Source: Ettlia oleoabundans
Lineage: Eukaryota > Chlorophyta > Chlorophyceae > Chlamydomonadales
Direction of reading: 5' to 3'
Length of the DNA stretch: 24,194 nucleotides
NCBI GenBank assembly: GCA_019693395.1
Contig: JAAMXP010003424.1
Span: forward strand, 1,323-25,516
Within the stretch, counting starts at the first letter, position 1. Every line of letters starts with the position of its first letter. This document shows, one piece after another, positions 1 through 9,923 of the stretch. The notes under the pieces are model-generated. The model made no database searches. It was given only the letters and a program-made list of their open reading frames with translations, and was not told the origin of the DNA. A program made the translations under genes and the position numbers.

Positions 1-40
1 CCGCCAAAACAAAAAGTCCAAACGGCCTGGCCTAACAGTT
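1..40. repeat. Right end of an interspersed repeat (copy C, truncated by window edge)
   Basis: The first bases (CCGCCAAAACAAAAAGTCC then a GGCCTGGCC-like stretch) match the right ends of the two longer repeat copies at about 1491-1540 and 12036-12075. Only the terminal part of this copy lies in the window. The class of element is unknown, and no transposase or reverse transcriptase was recognised next to it. Confidence 0.6.
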
Positions 41-100
41 TTCTGCCAAAAAACATAGCACGTAGCTTATAGTGCGTAGTTTCACAAAAACTGTTTGGCC
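29..100. repeat. Imperfect inverted repeat beside repeat end C
   Basis: Positions 29-42 (GGCCTAACAGTTTT) and 87-100 (AAAACTGTTTGGCC) are inverted copies agreeing at 13 of 14 positions, separated by 44 nt. It could be a small stem or the trace of a terminal inverted repeat. No function is evident. Confidence 0.5.
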
Positions 101-827
101 TGGAAAGTGCCACAAAGTACAAATTTTTGGGCAGCAGTGAACGTGTGCCGCAGCGGGCGGGGCTGATAGTGCAGCTCACGAATGCCGCCTATACCGCCAT
201 ACAGCGGCAGCCAGCATCGCGCAAACACTCACTTTGTGTGTTACTGCAAGTCGGTTAGCGAGAAACACCGCCAGGCTGTCCGTGGTCCCAAGGGCCAAAC
301 CAACCCTGCGCCATACAACCATCAGTGCTGCGAATACCAACCTTGGTCACATAAGCACTGTTTGAACCCTGAGAAACCTGCATCCGCGGGCTGCTGCGGG
401 GATGAGGATGGCGCGAAGCGCGGGCGATGCATCAGGCACTATAGTATCAACTTGCTTTGCAGTTGACGGCCTCTGTGAAGCAGCAGCTTTGTGGCAAGGC
501 CATCTGTCACCCAAGTGCACTTAAGTGGCGGCAAAGCATGGCACTGACCTGCTTCGCGGCAGAGAAGACAGTGCAGAGCACCTTGTTGTGCCAAACGTAA
601 ATTGACGTTGGTGTTTGTACACACTGGCACACGCCTGTTGATTGGGCGTTAAACAATGCAAACGCTGGCCAACATTGACCCAACACCAGGCTCCCAACGT
701 TGGCGGCGCATTGGCCGCCGTTGGCATTGACCCAATGCTGCCCAACATTGACCCACCTTGCCCCCCAAAAACATTGACCCAACCTTGCCCCTATTCAAAT
801 TGTCGTAAAACACATGTTCAGTGTGGG
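101..827. other. Gene-poor spacer with a degenerate tandem motif
   Basis: No coding region could be supported here; short open frames exist on both strands but none resembles a known family or joins to others by splicing. The only clear structure is the motif CATTGACCCA, present four times at 673-682, 725-734, 746-755 and 772-781. The last two copies are each followed by a CCTTGCCCC-like stretch. Confidence 0.5.
673..791. repeat. Four spaced copies of CATTGACCCA
   Basis: The decamer occurs at 673, 725, 746 and 772 on the plus strand. The spacings are 52, 21 and 26 nt, so it is a decayed minisatellite rather than a regular array. Between the first two copies lies a GGCGGC/GCCGCC inverted pair. 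Confidence 0.6.
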
Positions 828-928
828 TGGGGGCGGGAGGAAGGTCAGAGAGGGACGACAGTTAGCAGAACAAGAGCGGTGCTAATGGGCAGGGCCCACG
901 GCAGCAGGGCAGACGCAAGGTGGAAAGT

Positions 929-950
929 GGCAGCCAGCATCCTGGCTGCC
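929..950. repeat. Perfect 9-bp hairpin in repeat copy A
   Basis: GGCAGCCAG at 929-937 is followed by a 4-nt loop (938-941) and its exact complement CTGGCTGCC at 942-950. It is not preserved in copy B. Confidence 0.75.
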
Positions 951-964
951 ATTCACAACCCTTT

Positions 965-985
965 GCATCCTCCAAAAGAGGATGC
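965..985. repeat. Perfect 8-bp hairpin in repeat copy A
   Basis: GCATCCTC at 965-972, a 5-nt loop and GAGGATGC at 978-985 form a perfect stem only 15 nt after the previous hairpin. Together they could form a two-stem RNA or DNA structure. Confidence 0.75.
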
Positions 986-1540
986 AGAGGGGATGCAGCT
1001 CATATCTCCTTCAAGTCACGGCATGCTCTCGCATCTGTGACAATGGTCGTTGGTAGTGATGCCCATCAAGATAGACCGCCAGCAGCGGCAACAGGGCAAG
1101 CGGCCAAGAAGGCACAGTTGGAAGCTGCCCTGGCCAAGGATGAGGATGAGAAGGCAGAGGAGGAAGAGGTCAGCAGCGGCACCAGCAGCGGGCAGAAGCA
1201 CGAGCGTGTTGTTGACTGCTGCGGGGGCAAGGGCACAATGCCCTGTGACAGGCAAGGGTAGGAGCAGGGGCAGCGGCGGCCAAACGCGGCGGCCGCCACC
1301 GAGGCTGGTGTGGCTGGAATCCTATTTCTATTGGCTCTCGGTGGTAGCAATGAGCGTGAAAGGTGTCCCTAGTGGGCAAAAGAAACAATGGGAGGGCAGG
1401 GAGAGCAGTATTAGCCCCTCAATGTTGTCCTTTGATTTCCATATTTTTCCTCCTAACCCCTCCCCCCTTCTCTTGTTGATAACAGTGCCGCCATAACAAA
1501 AAATCCGAACGGGCTGGCCATACCAGCTCTTCCCTTTCAC

Positions 1541-2220
1541 TCTTTCATCGCCGTTGGCGAAGCTGGAACATTGTTTGGAGAAGCAATGTACTTCCACCAC
1601 TATGTTGATTCGCGATCCACCACCGCAGTACATTAGCTGACCCTCGTTGCCCCAGTTTTGACTGGCATCTGGCTGCTGGCCAGCAATAAAAAAGTTTTGC
1701 TGTACTATACTTGTCCCGTTGAGTGTGTTGAACATTGCACTGCTTCGAAGCATGCAGCAAGCCCCCACCCTTTTCATATGTTTACCCCATCGGAGAAACT
1801 CGCTCAGCCACTCACCATAGAGGTGAATGAGACGCAATGCGCCGTTCCAGCTACCACAGGAGCAGGGAGGCGCAGGAAGCTGAGTCTGAATTGGGAGTTG
1901 AGCAGTAGCAGACCTTTCGCGCTCTGCTGGCATACCCAATCTGCTGTCGTGCAGGAGCAGCGCGTTGTTACCAGCGCTTTGCATCAAATGCAGTCCAAGG
2001 GGTTTGAAGCTGCATTTGCAACAAGCAGACCAAGCATACCACGCAAGCATGCCTGTTGATGCCTGTGATCTTCAACCATCTTGGCAAATTTTCAAAGGCC
2101 TGTTTCCTACCATTGCAGTTCAGTCCCCCAAACCTCTCAGTCGTTGTGCGTTTTCCCAGTGGCATGTCAGGGCGTGGGCAGGGCAGTTACCATACACGTC
2201 TTGCAAAAGCTTTGGGAAGC
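1541..2220. other. Spacer and probable 3' UTR of the DAO-family gene
   Basis: The part next to 2221 is downstream of the minus-strand oxidoreductase stop and probably includes its 3' untranslated region. No TGTAA signal was seen on the minus strand here. A 240-codon open frame on the minus strand (2050-1328) crosses this stretch and repeat copy A; it has no recognisable family and is not called as a gene. Confidence 0.5.
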
Positions 2221-4646
2221 TCAGGCTAGTTTCACACTCATTCCATCAACAACTGCTGCATCCACCGCTGAGTCTTGACCCAGCATGTGATGGCAGAGGA
2301 GTTCCGCGGTTGCAGGCGCCAGCATGAGCCCGCTTCCCTGTATGCACACACAACCGCAATGGCGTGAGTGAGCATAGAAATGAGCGTTTAGCATAGATCC
2401 GGCCTCAATTGACTCACCTCATGCCCAGCAGCCACATAGAGCCCATCAACACCTGGCACTGGCCCAACCATAGGCCCCTGCATGCAGTGGCAATGTACTG
2501 GACCTTGCACGCAAAAGGACGTTCAACCATGGTGGCGAAGATGATGGCCCCGCACAATAATACACGCGAAATAATGCAGCCCTCACTGTGGCAAAAGGCC
2601 TGAATCCTGTGCGGACGGAGATCAAGTCGTGCTTCCTGACGCTTGCCAGGCTTGGCAGGTAATGTTCCGCACGTTCCAAAATGGCCTGTATGACAGCAAC
2701 TGGTGCGCTGCCATCAAAACCAGCAAACTCGCGCGAGCTCCCAACCAGCAGGCTCCCCGTTGTTGCTGTGGTGGCTGTGAATTTGGTGTCAAAAATAACA
2801 TCCGCTTGAAAGCTGCCGCTGCTGGCACAGTGCTCGTCGTAGTGCCGCACATATGACACCTCCATCAGGCCCCTGCTCACGGTGGGCATCCCCGCCGGTC
2901 GCGGCATCTCCAACAGGACACCCCTTTGCGGCCTAATGGCAGCAGCCCAACGACCGTCGGACAACTGATCGGCAAGAAAGCCGCCAGTCCAAGCGCCGAG
3001 AGCGACCAGTATTCCACAGGTTGCATGTATGCTGCAGGCAGGCAGGGTGGGGCAGTCACGGTTGTTTTGTTGCTTTCAGCGGCCGCCAGTGGTTTGTGGC
3101 TTCTCAATAAATGAACTTTTCATACTTTAAATGGCAGCTGTTGCCAGCTGCTGTGCCGTTGGGAGGATCACAACCAAGCCCCCAAAAAGGTAGCGTGTCC
3201 CCCGCCCCCCAACAACAATGCCAACACAGATGTGCCTGCACCCTTACCAATGCCACTCTTACCTGTAATCGCTTGTCTGCACCAGTTCCATACGTCCCGA
3301 TGGCCCTGACAACAAATGGCCTGCACATTCGCTAAAATATACATCCTGAACCGGTCGCCAAACGAACGACATGCAAGAAGGAGGGCCGCTGCCATGGCCC
3401 TTCCATTGATCTGCGCAAGCCAGGTGCGGACAAGAAGAAGCAGGCGTGGCGCATGGGGAGCAAATTAACAGGCATGAAACCGCTGTTGACTCCAGGGTTT
3501 GCTGCGACCATGACGCAGCCAGGAGCGACCCCGCGTCTCCCTACAATACCTGGATATCGGAGGGCACCAGCAACGCTGAGCCTTCCTCACCAAGCTCCAA
3601 CGCCGGCTCCATCTTACGCGCTGCTGAAGCATGCAGTAAGCTGGCTTCCAGGCCTTCCACACGCAGGCGTTCAAGCCGCTGGGTGAGGCCGTGGCTTTCC
3701 TCAGCAGTGCTGGCCAACAGCATAGAGCCAGCCGCCTGCCACCCAATAGAAGCGGGCGATATAGTCGTCGACAATTCTGAGTCTATCAACAGCTCATGCC
3801 AGAGCTGCTTGCTGCGGACCGCGAAGCGCCAAGCGAGGCTGCCTGGGTCACGATGCGATAGCCAGAGGTACCCCTGATTTGCACATAGAATGTCCAATAC
3901 GAACTTCGTTGGTGTGGGACATTGTTCAAGCAAGGACGATTATCTTAGACGACGAGTGAAAACAAGGAGCGAACATTTTGGAGGGTTTGGAGGGAGGAAC
4001 ATCCATAGCGCGCTTCCACAACTTGTGAGCAAAATGCGGACCTCGTGGAATGCAATCCTCATACTCCCACTTGCCTGCCCCGCGCCTGTGGCACTTCCCA
4101 TGCACAAGGCTGCCTCTTTCTCCACAAGTCCAACTGCCCCGCGCCTGTGGCACTTCCCATGCACAAGGTTGCCTCTTTCTCCACAAGTCCAATTCGAAGA
4201 TTCTGCATGGTGTTGAGAAGTCGGGCGGCATGATCAGTAGTTCTCACCATGGCAATCAGCAGACCATATTTAACAAACGGATCGCCGCCGTGACCAACCT
4301 TGTCTGCGCGGAGTAGAGCGAGTGCTGCCGACAACCCAATAATACCAGCTCCCAGGATGCACACATCAACGTGCACATCCCGCCTTCCTGTTTGCTTCGA
4401 CACTGAGCCTGTAACCTGGCCAGGCACGGCGGCACTGCGCTGGTGTTGGCGCTCCACAGGGCGGCGGCTCCGACGATCTTCGGTCTGTCCAGCGCCTGCT
4501 AAAGGGCTGTGCACACGCTTCCACGCGTTCCCGTGTGTTTTGGCCCGGCAGGCGCCCCTTGTAACACTAGCCGAGGTAAAGGGAGCTCGTCTCCAGACTA
4601 GGTTCGTCTGGCTTTTCCAAGCACGCGCGCGGAGAAAAGTAGTCAT
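2221..4646 (-). CDS. FAD-dependent oxidoreductase, DAO family, with frame-disrupting lesions
   Basis: Seven exons (minus strand): 4646-4299, 4202-4075, 3873-3550, 3410-3263, 3031-2587, 2477-2418, 2337-2221. Exon 1 starts with an Arg/Ser-rich extension of about 90 residues, probably an organelle transit peptide. The FAD-binding motif GAGIIG follows at residues 99-104. Later landmarks are GSATGAGQ, GYLWLSHRDPGS, a GSSREFAGFDG block, RTGFRPF, GPVPGVDGLYVAAGHE and GSGLMLAPATAELL. The whole matches plant/algal DAO-type oxidoreductases such as the Arabidopsis At5g48440 type; the substrate is unknown. Without lesions it would be about 503 residues. Exon 2 holds a 59-bp tandem duplication (frame changing). 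Exon 4 is one base short: its first half reads in one frame and its second half (from about 3345) in another. The loop usually containing PDG before GPVPG is missing. Intron 2 uses a GC donor. Possibly a pseudogene, or affected by assembly error. Confidence 0.85.
4075..4192. repeat. Two-copy 59-bp tandem duplication inside DAO exon 2
   Basis: Copies 4075-4133 and 4134-4192 are adjacent and differ at one of 59 positions. Each encodes, in one frame, the end of exon 2 (VEKEA-LCMGSATGAGQ). Because 59 is not a multiple of three, keeping both shifts the frame. The downstream copy abuts the intron donor GCAAGT (4074-4069, minus strand). High identity implies a recent event. Confidence 0.95.
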
Positions 4647-4979
4647 CTATGATACCAGAACAACCAGTACGGCTGAGAAACACGAGCCACACCATGCAGT
4701 TGCGTATTACGCATTACCTTCACATCTGCCCGAACCCTGACCCTGAAGGTTGCAAGTCAGCTATGTCATTTTTAAAAACCTTTCCGTAAGTGAGCGGCTC
4801 TGGCCTTCCGAAGCAAAAGCAGGCAGCGAGTCCTCTCTCACGGTCCGTGGTCCCGCCTTCCCCAGGGAGGGCTCTTGGGCCGCCTTGGACAGACGATGTC
4901 GTGCAAGGCGACCGCCGCAGTGTCCTCAACAGCCCCTCAAGAACCCCCACCATCAGCACCTTGTCGCCACTGAAGCGGC
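4647..4979. promoter_or_regulatory. Head-to-head intergenic region, DAO gene and CXXC gene
   Basis: The two genes diverge from this stretch of about 333 nt, so it should hold both promoters and 5' UTRs. In the frame of the CXXC gene there is an ATG at 4896 followed by 26 codons and a TGA at 4971-4973, just 6 nt before the chosen ATG at 4980. No clear TATA element was identified. Confidence 0.5.
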
Positions 4980-7900
4980 ATGCCCCGCCGTTGCGGCCGC
5001 TGCGCAAACTGCCTGGGCCCACATCGGCAAGCCTGCTTGGTTCTCAGGGAACAGCGTCTGGCACGCGGATACCCTGTGACATGTGGCAGGTGCTACTACT
5101 GCATCCACCCTCAGCTAAAGCAGGGCTGCTTGAACCCAATCAAAGCACCAGGGCCCAACAGCGACGGCACATTGGCGTCGCGGGCGCAGCAGGAGAAGCA
5201 GCATGAGGAATTTGAATGCAATGATCACGTGTGGCAGCAGCAGGACTGGCGGCGCATGAACAGTGAGGATCATTTTGAGATGAGCAGCCAGGAAGGACTG
5301 GAGCAGCCGCCTCATCTGCACCAGATCAAGGGCCGTCGGTCCAGCAGCTGCTTGCTGGCGAGCCCATCTGGCAGCAGGCTGCAGGAGCAAGATGCTCGCC
5401 AGCTGCTGTTCACCTCCTCTTACCGGAAAGTACGTCGGCTGTGCTGGTGCACTCACTGCTGCTGCGTCAATATGCACCGTTGTTGCCTTATGTGTTGTTG
5501 AGGGTGGGGCCACAAAACATGATCTCCAGCCAGTTGTCCAGCCGGCCAAATCTGAGCGCCAAGTCTTGTGCGTGACAATGCAGGCAAGGACTCAGCATAT
5601 TAGCGTCCTTGTATTTCTGCTGAGGCATTATGCTGCCACAAGGGAATTGGCGCGCCTGGCAGTCGTTGTGGCCACACTGATGGCTTCTGATGTACGCGTG
5701 CTTCCTGCCGAGCCCTTGCCCAAGCGGCAAGAAGTGCTGTTGTTTGGGTTGTTCTGGCACTAATGATGTGCATGGGCATACATGCGCTGCTTTGATGTGC
5801 AAGTACCACCCAGTGTGGCATGGACCTGCATGCAGCTGGTTGACAATCTGAGCGAGACATGGATGTTTCGCCACCCTGCAAGCCGAGCCCGCATAGCCGA
5901 AGCGCTGCAAGCAGGTGATACCTGCAACTGCATGCATTGGTTTTCATGGATTACTGAGGGTTTCTGGTGAGAGTTATGGCTTCTACTGATGTGTTATGCA
6001 GGCTGGCTGCTGCTTCAGCAGCAAGCTGGTAGTTTAAGCTATGAACAAGCGCGTTGTTTCTTGAAGAATTGGGCATCATACCAGGTGATCGCGAAGCGCT
6101 GCTTGACTGGTCAATTCATATGCCACGGCACCATCTAGCAACATCACGCCCGCATTTGAACTGCATTTGACTACCGAACAAAATTCATCCCACAAGTACT
6201 GCTCGTTACCTGGACTTGCAGCTGGCACCAGCTGGCAAAGAGGCGGTCCATTTGCAGCTTGCCAAGTTCAGTTGCAGACAGGTAAGCACCACAATTGACG
6301 TTTGCTGTAGACACTGCTTTGAAAGTTTAAGCAAACTTAAACTTTGCTTTAAGTTTAAGCAAAAAAAACTTGCTTTAAGTTGAAACCTTGGCGTCATTCG
6401 TTCCCAAAGAGTAGAAAGGTAAAGTCTTTGCCGGGTTCCAGTTACGTCGCTACTGATGGTACTTGCAGGGGCTTGCAACTGATGCATGGGACTTCTTGAG
6501 CGCACAGACATTCACGACAGCCGCTGCTGAGGGCAAACGACAGGCATTGTTGGGTGCCATCCGTGTGCGTGCCTGGACAGAGGTGCGTTGCTTGACCCTC
6601 GGGGTTGTGGGTATTGTCCCACATGCTTGCTCAAGTAGCCCCCGTTATGTACCTGTTTCATCAACCTTTCACAGTAGCCCCTGCCATGTACTCAAGCCTG
6701 AGTTTTCAAGTTATGAGCCTGGATGCTTGACAATTGGGCTTCTCTGGTCGTTATAGTGCTGCAGACAATGCAGGTGGCACCAGAGCTGGTTCCAGCTCAG
6801 ACACAACCGCCAGGAAGCCCAAGCAAGCATGGCTGCAGCGATCCTGTACTTACCAGTGGTTGGCAGCCATGGCAGCATGACGCACAAGTGTGGGCTTGTG
6901 GCGGCAGGTTGGCTAAGGAGCTACACCAAGAAGCGCTCGTTTGTTGCCAGGTACAAAAGCAGTATGTCGTGCAGAGCTGCGATCTGAGGGGTGTGCTGTT
7001 TGGATGCAGTTAATGTGATTGGGGGTGGGGTGGGATGTGTGTGCGCAGATGGTGCACGGGTGTGTGCCCGTCTGCGCACGTGCCGCGCGCGGCAGGGGGC
7101 CGCGTGGGTGGGGGCCCGGGAGTAGGGCCGGCGGCGGCGGGGCGCTCGATGCCAATGGCCGGCGGCGGTGGTGGTGGTGGTGGGGGCTCCCGATGCCGGT
7201 CCCCGGCGATGCGCGCACGCTACACTAGCAGCAATGGAGTGGTTGGCCATCCATATTGGCACACATGTCCGCCATGGCCACTCACAAACAAGTAATTTTG
7301 TCGTGATTTGCCTGTCTGCATGCTGTATGATATGTTTGTGAATCTGTTGCAGTGCCTTGTATGCTGCAGGGATTGTTAGACCAGCAACCTGAGCGCTGCC
7401 ATGTGGCACAGACATTGATGCAGCTGCACATGGCGGCAGGGGATGCAAGAGGTGGTTGATTCACCTGTTGAATATGGGAACATGCATGCGTATGTGCAGC
7501 GCTCTCCCACTGGAAGACTGCTGTGCATGGCCCACAATTGCGCATGCCTGCTTTTGCAGAACCTTTATAAGATAATCATGCAGATATCCCGCACGTGCTG
7601 GTTCACTGTTCTGCGTGCTGCCATTTTGCTGCTGCAGGCGCCCTGGGCGTTGTGCGGTTACTGCGACAGCAGTCCGTCCTAAACTCTGACGTTGCTGGCA
7701 TGCGAGCATCGCTGCTCTTTGCTCAACCGGCCCATCAGGCGCGGGTGTGCGACCAGCTTGATGCAGGTTCTACTACTATTGCGTTCAAGTTTGCTGTGGA
7801 GGCTGCGGACTGCTGTTGCGAGCTACTGGCAATGGACGCCTCGTGTCATGTCGCAGCTTTGACGCTGCTTGCTGTGCATGAGCAGCAAGTGCCACTTGTG

Positions 7901-9722
7901 CAGCTGGTTGGTGGCCTTGCCAGCTATGTTGACGCCCAACCACCTTCTTGGCTACCACCACCTCTTGAGTTGAAAGGTGCTTCCCTCGCTTCTAATTGAC
8001 CTGCTGTTGCCCATTTTGCCAGCCGGCATAGGCCCGCACACAGTTTTCTTGGCCTCTTGCTGCTTATTTTATGCTTGGCCAGAGAAATCTGCGCTAACCA
8101 CCGACTCGCTTCAATGTCTTGTAGTGTGGCAGCACCTGGCAGGGGCTCTCATTCAGGCAGCAGCAGCAGTAGTAGAACAGCAGCAACAGCTGCATACCCT
8201 GCAGCAGCAGCGCATGTTGCTGCTGCCCCATCGTGTACAAGATGTGCAGCAGTGTCTACAGTTTGGAGAGGTGCTTGATCGACCTGCCCATCAGCGCTGG
8301 CAGCATTTGCAAGATATAACTGCCGCTGCTGTCGAGGTCCGGCGTCGCCTGAAGGGAGCGCTGCAGATCTATCACCAGTGTTGCACAATCATAAAGGTGA
8401 GTGGCGGGCTTGTTGGAGACAGACAGCATTTTCTGCCTGTTGTTTGAGATGGACGACACATCAGCATGGTTGTCAGCAGGGCCTGGTGTTTGTGTGCACA
8501 ACACTGTACATTGTTGGTGCTTTGCAGAGGCACCTGTGGTGGCGAGATGTGCATCTTCTGGCACAGCCTTCTGCCATAGTAACCAAGTCCTTGATGGCCA
8601 GGGATGCAAACCCGGCAGCTTTGTTGGCTCTAGCAGCAGTCAGCGCCTTTATGCATCCCCTGTGGCAAGAACATGTGGTTCGACAATGGCGGTAAGTTAC
8701 ATAGCAGGATTACTGTGTTAATTGGTGCAGCTAACAAATATTTGGTGTTTGCGGTATGGTGACATGCTTGCGGGTGTACATTGCTGACCGTCCTTCAAGT
8801 CAAGTCGTTCAAATATTGCAATTATTGCAGCGCAAACGGCTGCACGTCTGCGGGGCCGCACATAATGATGGATCGTATGACAACACATTCAATCACAGCC
8901 TTAACCCAAACAGGATACATAAAAAAAGCAGAGGCACTGAAAGCGGCACTTCAGTTGTGCAGAAGAGCAGCTGCTGTTGCAATCCCGCAGGGAGGCAGCA
9001 ATGATGCACCATTGCCAGTGCTGCAGCCAAGGCGGCGAGTTGACTTTTGGCGGGCTGTCCGTAAGCCCTGGAAGGTGGGTTCAAGAAGCTAGATTAAACT
9101 GCTCGTTGACTGCCAGTTCTCTATGACAATGTTGCTATTTGTGCACATGTTTTACAGTTGAATCAAGGTTGACCAGATTGTGCAATCGGCTTCAAGTGGC
9201 CATCCGGTGGGTCGGCCCGACAATGATACATGCAGGTCACGAAGCCAAGCCAACCCTACATGCCCCCAAGGCCTGGCATCATTGCACCAGCTGTGCAGCA
9301 GGGATTGGCCTATTCTGCCGCAACTGTACCACAGCGGCACTTGATGAGGCAGGCGGTACAGCAGCCGGAGCCAGGTGGTAACACTCGCGGCACTCTCGCA
9401 GTCGTGCAGGTCAAGCACCAATTGCAGCAGCAGGCAGCCTTTGCGTTGCCAGTGGGCGAGGTACGCGTTGGGCCTAGTAGCAGGGGCAGGCCGGGACGGA
9501 GAGTGCAGTTTCAACTGTCTCACTCTATCAGTCAATTTGCTGAACAAGGGGCTGCATCGGAACAGCTGCACCAATCACGCCATGCCCAGCAAGCAGTTGA
9601 GTCAGCTGACACGATGTACCTCAACAGAGGTGCAGCATGTGAGGAATGTTGCCATGCTGATAACCAGCATCGCCGAGGGAACCAGTGCAGCTGACTGTGG
9701 CACCAGCTGCCAACCTCACTGA
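4980..9722 (+). CDS. Uncharacterised protein with N-terminal CXXC-type zinc-finger region
   Basis: Model of 13 exons: 4980-5429, 5584-5733, 5836-5966, 6197-6281, 6469-6582, 6765-6950, 7370-7451, 7638-7976, 8125-8396, 8528-8691, 8831-9074, 9236-9460, 9597-9722, giving about 855 residues. All junctions keep phase; exon 2's end and the last junction are least certain. Residues 5-50 hold two similar cysteine modules, CGRCANC...C (Cys 5, 8, 11, 19) and CGRCYYC...C (Cys 35, 38, 41, 50). This is like the zf-CXXC fold that binds CpG DNA, but the spacing departs from the animal consensus. Exons 6-13 encode a mostly helical, Ala/Leu/Gln-rich body with a Q-rich stretch in exon 9 (HTLQQQ) and a basic WRAVRKPW segment in exon 11. 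No catalytic domain was recognised. A nuclear chromatin role is inferred only from the finger. A TGTAA signal lies 81 nt past the stop. ATG 4980 was chosen because an in-frame TGA precedes it. Confidence 0.7.
6322..6345. repeat. Perfect 10-bp palindromic hairpin in an intron
   Basis: AAAGTTTAAG (6322-6331), loop CAAA (6332-6335), CTTAAACTTT (6336-6345). It is followed at once by further GCTTTAAGTT-type copies up to about 6385. It lies in intron 4 of the CXXC gene. Confidence 0.85.
7041..7079. repeat. Two-part hairpin in a G-rich intron segment
   Basis: GTGCGCAG (7041-7048) pairs with CTGCGCAC (7072-7079), and ACGGG (7056-7060) with CCCGT (7067-7071), leaving a 6-nt loop and a 7-nt bulge on the left side. 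It sits in the 419-nt intron 6 of the CXXC gene, which is strongly G-rich on the plus strand from about 7019 to 7195 and ends in a (GGT)n run. Confidence 0.65.
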
Positions 9723-9802
9723 TGCTAGCTGATAAAACCAGGAGGCCACTTTGCCACACATGATGCCTAGTAGAAACAGCAGCTGCAACAAGCACTGCAA
9801 TA

Positions 9803-9807
9803 TGTAA
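9803..9807 (+). terminator. TGTAA polyadenylation signal for the CXXC gene
   Basis: TGTAA is the usual poly(A) signal of green algae. This one lies 81 nt past the chosen stop codon at 9722, in the 201-nt gap between the convergent CXXC and LSM1 genes. Confidence 0.6.
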
Positions 9808-9923
9808 TGCTACAGTGATGCGATCGGGATCCGAGAATCAGCTGGTTGATGTGAAGGCGCCTCTGCAATAATGCAGACTACCGCGTTTTGAAAACATACA
9901 TTGGATTGAAAGAGTCGTGACTG

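Larger units (their letters stand above)
828..1540 (+). repeat. Interspersed repeat, copy A (long form)
   Basis: Several blocks match copy B (11476-12075) in the same order: a GGGACGACAG / AGCAGAACA-AGCGG block near 852-879, an ATGCTCTCGCATCT block near 1022, GAGAGCAGTA-TAGCCC near 1401, and the right-end CAGTGCCGCC plus A-rich block near 1488-1510. Copy A carries about 330 nt between roughly 1060 and 1390 that is missing or strongly diverged in copy B. That part includes an acidic, coding-like stretch near 1120-1170. Copies are clearly diverged, so the element is old. Class unknown; boundaries approximate. Confidence 0.65.

Noticed and set aside
1328..2050. 240-codon open frame on the minus strand
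   Set aside because: It spans the end of repeat copy A and unrelated spacer, resembles no family, and is unusually long for an exon here; most likely chance.
3104..3328. Alternative frame through DAO exon 4 ending GTGADKRLQ at the same donor
   Set aside because: Its phase does not join exon 5, whereas the frame with GRMELVQTSDY does and matches the family.
9461..9694. CXXC gene read straight through to a stop at 9694
   Set aside because: The read-through tail is Cys/Gln/His-rich and unlike the rest. An in-phase GT-AG intron (9461-9596) leads to a helical tail ending at 9722. This choice is not certain.
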